Shown here piece by piece: positions 14,979 to 22,119 of a stretch of DNA of 28,721 bases (the stretch's first letter is position 1; every line of letters begins with the position of its first letter). The translations under genes were made by a program, and so were the position numbers. The stretch is taken from positions 1 through 28,721 of the forward strand of contig JBDHUL010000005.1 of the NCBI GenBank assembly GCA_039812985.1. The letters are read 5' to 3'. This stretch comes from JAPUDS01 sp039812985 (lineage in GTDB: Bacteria; Patescibacteriota; Saccharimonadia; Saccharimonadales; Saccharimonadaceae). The notes beneath the pieces are model-generated. The model was not told the DNA's origin. It searched no databases and saw nothing but the letters and a program-made list of their open reading frames with translations.

Positions 14979-15686
14979 ATGGCCGTAGAGGTCGATATTA
15001 AGGCTTTGCTCGCAGCCGGTGTCCACTTTGGACACAAAACGAGCCGGTGGCATCCGAAAATGTCGCAGTACATTCATAGCAAACGTCAGGACAGTCACAT
15101 CATCGACCTGACGAAAACGGTTGAAGGACTCGAAAAGGCGCTGCCGTTTATTACCAAAACCGTTGCTGGCGGCAAGCAGGTGCTTCTCGTGGGGACAAAA
15201 AAACAGGCGAAAGATCTCGTCAAAAATGTTGCTCTTTCAGCTAGCCAGCCTTATGTGACTGAGCGCTGGATGGGTGGTATGTTGACCAATGTTGCGACAG
15301 TGACAAGTCAGATTAAAAATCTGAAAAATCTCGAACGACGCATGGACAGCGGTGAACTTGCTAACCGTTACAGTAAACTCGAAGTTCAGCGTTTTCAGGA
15401 AGAGATTGATAACCTTAATAAGTTTTATGGTGGTATCAAAGACCTGAATGGCAAACCAGGTGCCGTGTTTGTCACCGATATACTCGAGGATAAAAATGCC
15501 GTACTGGAAGCTCGCAAATTGGGCGTTCCGGTTATTGCGATTGTTGACACAAACGCAGATCCAGGCCTTGTTGACTACGTCATACCGGGGAACGACGATG
15601 CCATAAAAGGCCTTAGCCTCATACTCGATTACGTCGTCGCGGCGGTTGAAGAAGGCAAAAAAATCTCAGAGAAGAAAACTAATTGA
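14979..15686 (+). CDS. rpsB: 30S ribosomal protein S2
   Basis: S2 sits on the solvent side of the 30S head. Family hallmarks are the N-terminal LLAAGVHFGHKTSRWHPKM, the LVGTKKQAKDLV stretch, ERWMGGMLTN and the C-terminal IAIVDTNADPGLVDYVIPGNDDA. The 235 aa length is normal. AAGGAG precedes the ATG. It is followed after 23 bases by tsf in the near-universal rpsB-tsf order, and both are likely transcribed from the promoter at 14862-14890. Confidence 0.97.
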   Translation: MAVEVDIKALLAAGVHFGHKTSRWHPKMSQYIHSKRQDSHIIDLTKTVEGLEKALPFITKTVAGGKQVLLVGTKKQAKDLVKNVALSASQPYVTERWMGGMLTNVATVTSQIKNLKNLERRMDSGELANRYSKLEVQRFQEEIDNLNKFYGGIKDLNGKPGAVFVTDILEDKNAVLEARKLGVPVIAIVDTNADPGLVDYVIPGNDDAIKGLSLILDYVVAAVEEGKKISEKKTN

Positions 15687-15709
15687 ACATAACCATATAA
15701 GGAGATCGC

Positions 15710-16306
15710 ATGAGCATTTCCATAGACGAAATCAAAAAACTTAAAGAACTTACGGGCGTTGGGCTGACCGATGCTAAAGCGGCCCTTACTGAAGCGGGTG
15801 GTGACTTTGATAAGGCGCTTGAAGCCATGCGTAAAAAAGGCCTCACTAAGGCTGAAAAACGTGGTGAACGTGAAGCGCTTCAGGGTCTCGTTGACGCCTA
15901 TGTTCATAGCGGGAGGATTGCGGCGGTTGTTGAAGTTAACTGCGAGACAGATTTCGTAGCTCGTACCGATGACTTCAAAAATCTTGCACATGACATTGCT
16001 ATGCATGTGTCTGCAACCAGCCCAGCCTATATTTCGATTGAGGACGTTTCGGCTGAGGTTCAGGAGGCCAAGAAGGCGGAGCTCGTTGAAACTGCCACTG
16101 CTTCAGGAAAACCCAAGGACATTGCAGAGAAGATGGTTGAAGGTCAACTAAAGAAGTACTTTGCTGAAAAGACACTTCTCGAGCAGCCATTTATCAAAAA
16201 CCCAGATATTACGGTTGGGGAGCTGGTGAAGGAGCATATAGCAAAACTCGGCGAGAATATCGTTGTGCGTCAGATGAAGCGGGTTGAGCTGGGCGTCAGC
16301 GAATAG
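15710..16306 (+). CDS. tsf: Elongation factor Ts (short form)
   Basis: EF-Ts is the guanine-nucleotide exchange factor for EF-Tu. The N-terminal UBA-like domain (IKKLKELTGVGLTDAKAAL) and the core motif VEVNCETDFVARTDDFKNL are clear. The C-terminal part has PFIKNPDITV. At 198 aa it is the short form, similar in length to EF-Ts of Thermus, lacking part of the duplicated core and the coiled coil of longer versions. AAGGAGAT lies a few bases before the ATG. A long hairpin follows the stop. pyrH, which often follows tsf, is not here. Confidence 0.96.
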   Translation: MSISIDEIKKLKELTGVGLTDAKAALTEAGGDFDKALEAMRKKGLTKAEKRGEREALQGLVDAYVHSGRIAAVVEVNCETDFVARTDDFKNLAHDIAMHVSATSPAYISIEDVSAEVQEAKKAELVETATASGKPKDIAEKMVEGQLKKYFAEKTLLEQPFIKNPDITVGELVKEHIAKLGENIVVRQMKRVELGVSE

Positions 16307-16324
16307 TAGCGCTGTAAGTCCGTG

Positions 16325-16366
16325 AACATGAAGACAACTCTCAGCGACGAGAGTTATCTTCATGTT
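16325..16366 (+). terminator. Long hairpin between tsf and the convergent EEP-like gene
   Basis: Bases 16325-16342 and 16349-16366 form an 18-pair stem with one C-A mismatch and a six-base loop (AGCGAC). The tail on the + strand has only TTTGG and there is no strong U-run on the - strand either. It probably ends tsf transcription or protects the 3' end, and may serve both convergent genes. Confidence 0.6.
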
Positions 16367-16384
16367 TGGTGGTCGCCGAATTGG

Positions 16385-18052
16385 CTAGCGCTTTATTGTG
16401 ACGGCGAGTGTTACCGGGAAGTGGCCAGTTCCATACCCGCTTGCGGCAATGGTCGCAGATTGATACGAGACATCGCTGCGTTGCCATGAGAATATGTAGT
16501 CGTTGACAGCATTCGTGCCGTTACGCGTGCCTTGTGACGATGAGATACCGGCAAGTCCCTTGATCTGCCAACCACTCTGGACACCGAGTGTGCCGAGACG
16601 GCTGTAGGGGAACACGGGGTCTTTGACGGTGCTGTCGTTACGGTAGTTGACATTGAAGTCGCCGATGACAAATACAGGAACGTTTGCGCCTTTAAATTCG
16701 TTAATCTTTCCTACCAGGGCATTCATGTATGCTTTGTAGAGCTCGACACGCTTTGTGTTGCTAGCGATGGGTCGCCCATTGGCCTCAACGGCATAGACGG
16801 TGAGGTTGTTAATGACATAAAATTGTTTGCCGGTTGGATTGTCAGTCAGCTTAACCCAGGTAATATATTTGGCAGTGATAGTAAGGTTCGTACCAGCACT
16901 ATCGGTTACACCAGATGCGGTGTCGTTTGCTTTGAGACTGCCTGAGGCGGCGAGGCTAAATTGAGACTTGTTCCAGATGATGGGGAGGCTGGCTGGACTT
17001 GAGCCACTCGTGAGATAGTCGGCAAGATTGCTTGTGTAGGCACAAGTTCCACAAAGTACACCATCTCGTAAGGTGCGTCGTACGGCCGGGTCATCCATAG
17101 ACTGGAGCCCGAGGATTCCTGAAGAGCTGAGGATTTTTTTGCTAAAGTCACGAATATTCACCGCAGTGTTGCCGGTGGGGTTCCAGTTTGCAACTGTAAA
17201 GGCATGGGTTGTTGCCACTGGAGCTGGTGCAGGGGCAGGAGCTGGTGCAGGGGCAGGAGCTGGTGCAGGGGATTCATCGTCGCCTGAGCCAGGATCCCAC
17301 AAAACATCCGGGTTGGCTGGTAGTGACGGATCACTTCCCAACTGGTTCTGTATGTTCGGGACTGGAGCAACCTCTTCGGTTGAGGGTTCATTGTTCGGGT
17401 CAGTATCGTTAGTATCATTGGTATCGTTAGTGTCATTGTTAGGATCGGATGGTGTGTTCTCGGGTGTTGCTGTGTTACTGGTGCCGTTATTTGACGAAGA
17501 TGTATTCTTTGAGGTTGCAATTGATGAACCCGCCTTCTTATGAGAGAGGGTAGCATACGTAATGCCCCCTCCGCCGAGTAAAAGGAGGGCAGCGATAATG
17601 ATGAAGGCTAGCTTTTTATGACTCTTACGTTTGGGCTCGGGGGGAGCGGCGGCTTGCATAAATGCTGGAGTGACGATGGGATGAAGGTGGGGGGGCTCTG
17701 GAGAATGAACTGGTAAATGCGGACTAACAGGATCACTATGCGGTTGGGTGGCAGGTGGGGCATGAAACGCCTGTGTTGCGAGTGATGTTGCTAATGGGAC
17801 AGGATTCTTTGGTGTCTGGACGGGAGGAGTAGGGGTGGGCGGGGGCGTCGTTTGCTGGAGTGCTGAGTGTGACTGCGTCTCTTCCGGAGGCGAAGATGTA
17901 CGAACCGGCTTAGGGACAGGATCCTTGTGAGGTTGCGGCGGCGGGGGTAGGGGGGCAGGTTCTTGATGCACGGGTGCAGTATGATGAACTCGAAGCTCGG
18001 TAGGGTCTTTTTTAGGGGTGGATTTACCCGCGGAATGTTGCTGTGGTTGCAT
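16385..18052 (-). CDS. Membrane-anchored extracellular EEP-fold protein with degenerate active site
   Basis: The 555-aa product has a Pro/His/Gln-rich cytoplasmic region (1-140), a basic stretch and one transmembrane helix (about 148-168). A low-complexity extracellular linker follows (170-282), with an Asn-Asp-Thr repeat (206-217) and a Pro-Ala repeat (262-278). The C-terminal domain (284-555) is an endonuclease/exonuclease/phosphatase fold: VANWN (287-291), GDFN (464-467), NDYIF (517-521) and GHFPV (543-547). Three positions expected to be catalytic differ: the Glu of LQE is Ser318, the His of NTH is Leu417, and the Asp of SDH is Gly543. It may therefore bind a substrate without cutting it. 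Two Cys (334, 337) are close together. It interrupts the tsf-frr order on the opposite strand. Confidence 0.78.
   Translation of the reverse strand: MQPQQHSAGKSTPKKDPTELRVHHTAPVHQEPAPLPPPPQPHKDPVPKPVRTSSPPEETQSHSALQQTTPPPTPTPPVQTPKNPVPLATSLATQAFHAPPATQPHSDPVSPHLPVHSPEPPHLHPIVTPAFMQAAAPPEPKRKSHKKLAFIIIAALLLLGGGGITYATLSHKKAGSSIATSKNTSSSNNGTSNTATPENTPSDPNNDTNDTNDTNDTDPNNEPSTEEVAPVPNIQNQLGSDPSLPANPDVLWDPGSGDDESPAPAPAPAPAPAPAPAPVATTHAFTVANWNPTGNTAVNIRDFSKKILSSSGILGLQSMDDPAVRRTLRDGVLCGTCAYTSNLADYLTSGSSPASLPIIWNKSQFSLAASGSLKANDTASGVTDSAGTNLTITAKYITWVKLTDNPTGKQFYVINNLTVYAVEANGRPIASNTKRVELYKAYMNALVGKINEFKGANVPVFVIGDFNVNYRNDSTVKDPVFPYSRLGTLGVQSGWQIKGLAGISSSQGTRNGTNAVNDYIFSWQRSDVSYQSATIAASGYGTGHFPVTLAVTIKR
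17221..17270. repeat. 18-base tandem repeat in the EEP-like gene
   Basis: The 18-base unit GAGCTGGTGCAGGGGCAG is present 2.8 times without mismatch. On the - strand it encodes alternating Pro-Ala in the linker. Length changes in units of 18 would keep the frame and alter only the linker length. Confidence 0.85.
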
Positions 18053-18082
18053 ATTTTTTTGTTGGTTGATTTAGCTATAACC

Positions 18083-18111
18083 AGATTAACATAAACGGTA
18101 TAGTTGGTCAA
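18083..18111 (-). promoter_or_regulatory. Possible promoter of the EEP-like gene
   Basis: On the - strand, TTGACC (18111-18106) and TAATCT (18088-18083) are separated by 17 bases, with TGT before the -10 hexamer. It lies about 30 bases upstream of the ATG at 18052, which has no Shine-Dalgarno site. Confidence 0.4.
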
Positions 18112-18143
18112 GCCCAACTTGAGAGATAACCGACAAGTTTCTT

Positions 18144-18152
18144 TGCTATACT
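18144..18152 (+). promoter_or_regulatory. Extended -10 promoter of frr-uppS-rseP
   Basis: TGC followed by TATACT (18147-18152) forms an extended -10 element. No -35 hexamer is seen at the right distance. AGAGGA (18170-18175) precedes the frr ATG at 18182 by six bases. Confidence 0.5.
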
Positions 18153-18181
18153 AGGAGGAGCGTTAAAATGAGAGGAAATGT

Positions 18182-18736
18182 ATGTTCGATACCAAACAGT
18201 ATGAAGTCAAAATGCAGCAGGCACTCGAGTTTTTTGAAGACGAGTTGAAAAAAGTTCGAACGGGGAGAGCACACCCAGATATGCTCGATAGCGTTATGGT
18301 GAAGGCTTATGGTTCTATGATGCCACTGAAACAAGTTGCGAACATCACTGTCCCTGAGCCGCAGTTGTTGCAGATAAGTCCGTTTGACCCGAGCCAGGTG
18401 CAAGCGATTGCAGCTGGCATACGAGAAGCGAGTGGCCTCGGGTTTAATCCGAGCGATGATGGCCATGTTGTGCGTGTTCCTGTACCGCCCCTGACCGAGG
18501 AACGCCGCCGTGATATGGTAAAACAACTGGGCGATAAGGTTGAGGATTGTCGAATTGCCCTACGCAATATCCGTCAAGATGCGCTGAAAGAAGCAAAACG
18601 CATGAAAGACGCGAAGGAATTGTCAGAGGACGATGTGAAGCGAATCGAAAAAGGGCTTGACGATGATATGAAGGATTATCAGGCAAAGATAGACGAAATA
18701 TTCAAAGCCAAAGAAAAAGAAATTATGACAGTGTAG
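18182..18736 (+). CDS. frr: Ribosome recycling factor
   Basis: RRF splits post-termination ribosomes together with EF-G. The 184 aa length is usual, and the family motifs are present: the N-terminal helix (ALEFFEDELKKVRTGRAHPDMLDSV, split here only by helix boundaries), the domain II strand PLKQVANITVPEPQLLQI, and the C-terminal PPLTEERRRDMVKQLGDK and ALRNIRQDALKEAKR. The ATG at 18182 is chosen because AGAGGA lies six bases upstream; the out-of-frame ATG at 18168 is ignored. It heads the frr-uppS-rseP run and ends six bases before uppS. Confidence 0.96.
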   Translation: MFDTKQYEVKMQQALEFFEDELKKVRTGRAHPDMLDSVMVKAYGSMMPLKQVANITVPEPQLLQISPFDPSQVQAIAAGIREASGLGFNPSDDGHVVRVPVPPLTEERRRDMVKQLGDKVEDCRIALRNIRQDALKEAKRMKDAKELSEDDVKRIEKGLDDDMKDYQAKIDEIFKAKEKEIMTV

Positions 18737-18742
18737 TGTTGT

Positions 18743-19429
18743 ATGAAAACGATACCCAGGCATGTCGGACTTATTATCGATGGTAATCGTCGATGGGCAA
18801 AAAAACATGGATTACCGCCTTGGGAGGGGCATCTAGCGGGTATTACGGCACTTGAAGATGTGCTGCGTGAGCTAGTAGAGCAGGGGGTAAAATATATTTC
18901 GTTTTATACGTGGTCCACGGAAAACTGGAAGCGTGCCGAAGAAGAAGTGAGTGCGTTTTTGGGCCTGGTGCGTAACATGTTTAAAAACGAGTTGCGACGG
19001 TTATTGCGGGAGGATTGCCGTTTTGTTGCGCTCGGTGAACGTGATGGTATACCAAAAGATATCTTGCAGCTTATTGAACAAGCCGAAGAAGAGTCAAAAC
19101 ATAACACACGGGCGACTCTCGTAATGTGTTTTAACTATGGCGGGCAACAAGAAATCGCAACTACGGCACGTCGGTTGATTGCGGCTGGAGTTAAGTTGGA
19201 AGACGTCACAAATGAAGTATTCGAACAGTATATCGATCACTCGGAAATTCCTCCGTGCGACCTGATCGTTCGTACAAGTGGCGAACAACGCCTGTCCAAC
19301 TTTATGTTATGGCGGAGTGCATATGCTGAGTTTATATTTCTCGAAAAACTATGGCCAGACATGCGTCCGGCAGACGTTACTGCTATACTGGAAGAATACA
19401 GTCATCGTAATCGACGCCATGGAGGGTAA
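18743..19429 (+). CDS. uppS: Isoprenyl (undecaprenyl) diphosphate synthase
   Basis: This cis-prenyltransferase makes the lipid carrier for peptidoglycan and wall polymers from isopentenyl and farnesyl diphosphate units. DGNRRWAKKHG (13-23) carries the catalytic Asp13. Downstream are SFYTWSTENWKR, the CFNYGGQQEI strand, and RTSGEQRLSNFMLWRSAYAE, which binds diphosphate. The 228 aa length is normal. It lies directly between frr and rseP with almost no spacing. cdsA and dxr, which are common partners in this cluster, are missing. The carrier should feed the LCP ligase encoded at 3893. Confidence 0.96.
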   Translation: MKTIPRHVGLIIDGNRRWAKKHGLPPWEGHLAGITALEDVLRELVEQGVKYISFYTWSTENWKRAEEEVSAFLGLVRNMFKNELRRLLREDCRFVALGERDGIPKDILQLIEQAEEESKHNTRATLVMCFNYGGQQEIATTARRLIAAGVKLEDVTNEVFEQYIDHSEIPPCDLIVRTSGEQRLSNFMLWRSAYAEFIFLEKLWPDMRPADVTAILEEYSHRNRRHGG

Positions 19430-20614
19430 ATGGACGTACTGGGCACGCTAAATTTTATATTGTCAGTTGTTATTGGGCTGCTCATTCTCGTCGCCCTTGT
19501 CGCCATGCATGAATTTGGACATGGGGTGGTGGCGCGCCGAAACGGTATACGGGTCAAAGAGTTTGGGATAGGATTTCCGCCGAGGGCCAAAGCCTGGAAT
19601 GTAAAGCAGAGCGTTCTTGGTAAGAACGTGCAGTATAGTCTTAACTGGTTGCCGCTCGGCGGATTTGTGCAGCTTCAGGGTGAACATGACTCTGCCACCA
19701 AAAAAGGCGACTATGGGGCGGCGAGTTTCTGGGTCAAGACAAAGGTGTTGCTCGCAGGTGTATTTGTTAACTGGATGACCGCGGCTGTATTACTCAGTAT
19801 TGTCGCGGCCATGGGTCTGCCAAAAATGATCGAAGGGCAGTTCACGGTACCAACCGATACACTAACACACGTTGAGCCGATGAAAGTGGTGACGGTGTCG
19901 CCTGGACTTCCAGCCGAAAAAGCGGGACTACAGCGGGGCGATGAGATTGTCAGTTTGGCGGGGGTTCCCATGGACGGTCGGGTGCAGCTCAGCGAACTGA
20001 CAAAGTCGCATATCGGACAGACGGTGGAGGTTGTATATAAGCGAGGGGGCGAACAAAAGACGGCGACCGTGACGCTTCGTTCTACCAATGGCGATAAAAA
20101 AGGCTACCTTGGTCTTGCTGGCGGACAGAGCGTATCGTATCGTTCGACTTGGAGCGCGCCAGTGGTAGGAGTTATACTTACCGGCCAGCTCACAGGTTAT
20201 ACCGTACAAAGTCTTGGGACAATGGTCTCTAACCTCGTCACAGGGCTATTCGACAAAGTGAATCCAAATAGCACAGTTCGACAAGCAGGCGACGCCAAGC
20301 TGGCTGAAGCAAACAACAACGTCGGCGGCATCCTTTTAGTAGTTGGACGGCTGTTTCCAGCAGCGCGTGAAGACGGTATTGGGTCGTTGCTGCTCGTCAC
20401 GGCGTTAATTTCGCTCACGTTGGCTGTTATGAATATCCTTCCCATACCGGCTCTCGATGGGGGCCGCTGGTTCGTGACTCTTATCTATCGGAAGATATTG
20501 AGACGACCGCTCACCAAGGAAACTGAGGAAAAGATTAATGGGCGGAATTTTGTTTTTCTTCTTGCGCTTATGGCGCTTATCACCGTGCTTGATATCTTGA
20601 AGTTGAGAAACTAG
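19430..20614 (+). CDS. rseP: Site-2 intramembrane metalloprotease RseP/RasP
   Basis: RseP cleaves single-span anchors within the membrane, for example anti-sigma factors and remnant signal peptides. The zinc-binding HEFGH (residues 27-31) lies in the first transmembrane helix, and MNILPIPALDGGRW provides the third ligand near the C-terminus. One PDZ domain (about 145-205; PGLPAEKAGLQRGDEIVSLAG) lies between. The 394 aa length is normal for single-PDZ Gram-positive forms. GGAGGG sits just upstream and the ATG directly abuts the uppS stop, so translation is coupled. HtrA encoded at 6279 could supply the first cut. Confidence 0.95.
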   Translation: MDVLGTLNFILSVVIGLLILVALVAMHEFGHGVVARRNGIRVKEFGIGFPPRAKAWNVKQSVLGKNVQYSLNWLPLGGFVQLQGEHDSATKKGDYGAASFWVKTKVLLAGVFVNWMTAAVLLSIVAAMGLPKMIEGQFTVPTDTLTHVEPMKVVTVSPGLPAEKAGLQRGDEIVSLAGVPMDGRVQLSELTKSHIGQTVEVVYKRGGEQKTATVTLRSTNGDKKGYLGLAGGQSVSYRSTWSAPVVGVILTGQLTGYTVQSLGTMVSNLVTGLFDKVNPNSTVRQAGDAKLAEANNNVGGILLVVGRLFPAAREDGIGSLLLVTALISLTLAVMNILPIPALDGGRWFVTLIYRKILRRPLTKETEEKINGRNFVFLLALMALITVLDILKLRN

Positions 20615-21355
20615 ATGAACAAAAAAGTTATTCGTAATGTCGGTATCGGGTTACTCTATGCGATATGGACGCTCGCTGCGTCACTTGGAGCGGCACTTGT
20701 TGTCGGGCTAATACTTGTTGCATCTCCCTCTACGGTCCGTATATTTGCACAAACTCCAGTGGGGAACTTGGTACTGGCCGCTATCGTCTATATCTTGGCG
20801 GCATGTATTGTGCTTGCGCCGTTTGTTCTGCGACGCAAACCCCGCAGTGAGATTATCAAAAATACTGGACTACAGCGTCAAGTGACGAGGCAGATGATTA
20901 TTGCAGCGCTTTCGACGTGGGGGCTGTACTTCATGGCGAGTATCGTCGTCGCCGTGCTCCTGAACCTTATTCATATACCAGGGCTCGATCTTTCGCAAAG
21001 GCAGGACGTTGGGTTTCACCATACGCAGCACGCCATCGAATACATCGCGGCGGGGCTGGCGCTGGTCGTACTTGCTCCATTTTGCGAAGAAGTAGTATTT
21101 CGGGGGTATTTGTTTGGACGAGTAAGAAAATATAACGGGTTTTGGTTGAGCGCGGTGCTTACAAGCTTGACATTCGCTGTCTTGCACGGTCAGGTCAATG
21201 TCGGTATCGATGTGTTTGTTCTTAGCCTGTTTCTTTGCTATTTACGAGAAAAATTCGACAGTATATGGCCGGGTGTCATCGTGCATGCTCTGAAAAATGG
21301 ATTGGCGTATGGTATTTTATTCATACTGCCGTTGTACGGCATAAATCTGGTGTAA
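20615..21355 (+). CDS. CPBP-family intramembrane protease (Abi/CAAX type)
   Basis: The 246-aa product has about seven hydrophobic segments. The CPBP motifs are complete: EExxxR at Glu158, Glu159 and Arg163 (FCEEVVFRGYLF), then FAVLHG (His191) and a third motif HALKNG (His224, Asn228). Members include eukaryotic CAAX proteases and bacterial peptide-processing or immunity proteins. The ATG directly follows the rseP stop, so two unrelated membrane proteases are encoded back to back. The stop shares one base with the next start (TAATG). Its substrate cannot be told from the sequence. Confidence 0.9.
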   Translation: MNKKVIRNVGIGLLYAIWTLAASLGAALVVGLILVASPSTVRIFAQTPVGNLVLAAIVYILAACIVLAPFVLRRKPRSEIIKNTGLQRQVTRQMIIAALSTWGLYFMASIVVAVLLNLIHIPGLDLSQRQDVGFHHTQHAIEYIAAGLALVVLAPFCEEVVFRGYLFGRVRKYNGFWLSAVLTSLTFAVLHGQVNVGIDVFVLSLFLCYLREKFDSIWPGVIVHALKNGLAYGILFILPLYGINLV

Positions 21356-22113
21356 TGCGTATGAAACCACGACTCGTTGTCAAAGTCGGAACACACTCAC
21401 TCCTTGGTGGAGACAGTCCTCGTACGGTATTTGAAACGCTGAGTGAGAGCGTGCGGCATATGTCGTCGGGCTATGATGTTATGGTGGTGACATCGGGAGC
21501 AATTGGCTTTGGGATGCGAGAGCAGGCGTTGACGGAGCGTCCAACCGATGTTCATGTACTACAGGCATTTTCGATGCTAGGACAGGTTGGCCTACTGCGA
21601 CACTGGCGGGAGGCAATGGAGCCGAAGGGTATTGGCCAGGTGCTCGTGACGAGCCGCGAATTGCATGACGAACATGCCCGTCATGCGTTAGTGAAGAGCC
21701 TAGAAGCGCTTTGGGAACTTGGAGCGATTCCGGTGGTGAACGAAAATGATGCTATAACTACTGAAGAGATTACCTTTGGGGACAATGACAAATTGGCGGC
21801 CGAGGTTGCTGTACTGCTTGCGGCTGAATCACTCGTGCTTCTTACTGATCAAGAAGGTATATGCGAGGATTTTGGCTCGACCAAACAGCGAGTTCTCAAA
21901 AAGGTGTCACTTGAACGGGTGCAGGACTATGTTAAAGGCGGGAGTGGTTCTGGCTATGGGAAGGGAGGAGCTGATAGCAAAGTGTATGCCGCTCGCTTAG
22001 CCTTGAGTCATGGGGTGAGGGTATTTGTTGGACAGTCTGCGCGCCCCCATGGAATAGAAGACATCTTGGCAGGATGCTCTGGTACACAAATTTATCAGGG
22101 TCGTGTAAGATAG
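21355..22113 (+). CDS. proB: Glutamate 5-kinase-like amino-acid kinase (no PUA domain)
   Basis: The 252-aa product matches the amino-acid-kinase part of ProB: KVGTHSLLGG near the N-terminus, VTSGAIGFGM, the glutamate-site NENDAITTEE, DNDKLAAEVA, LLTDQEGI and GYGKGGADSKVYAA. ProB phosphorylates glutamate in the first step of proline synthesis. The C-terminal PUA domain of longer ProB forms is absent. No proA or proC lies nearby. The start at 21355 overlaps the CPBP stop by one base; an ATG at 21361 is also possible. The longer frame from 21235 is rejected because it lies within the CPBP gene. The phosphate-donor site looks intact. The substrate could differ from glutamate. Confidence 0.8.
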   Translation: MRMKPRLVVKVGTHSLLGGDSPRTVFETLSESVRHMSSGYDVMVVTSGAIGFGMREQALTERPTDVHVLQAFSMLGQVGLLRHWREAMEPKGIGQVLVTSRELHDEHARHALVKSLEALWELGAIPVVNENDAITTEEITFGDNDKLAAEVAVLLAAESLVLLTDQEGICEDFGSTKQRVLKKVSLERVQDYVKGGSGSGYGKGGADSKVYAARLALSHGVRVFVGQSARPHGIEDILAGCSGTQIYQGRVR

Positions 22114-22119
22114 AATCAT

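Noticed and set aside
17073..17543. 156-codon Gly/Ala-rich + strand frame
   Set aside because: It is antisense to the EEP-like gene, and its Gly-Ala runs are the complement of the Pro-Ala repeat.
21235..21354. Longer N-terminus for the ProB-like protein
   Set aside because: The extra 40 residues lie wholly inside the CPBP gene and do not resemble the amino-acid-kinase start; the ATG at 21355 overlaps the stop in the usual TAATG manner.
22111..22116. TAGAAT as a -10 element for proS
   Set aside because: It ends only three bases before the ATG and overlaps the proB stop, so proS is more likely read from upstream.
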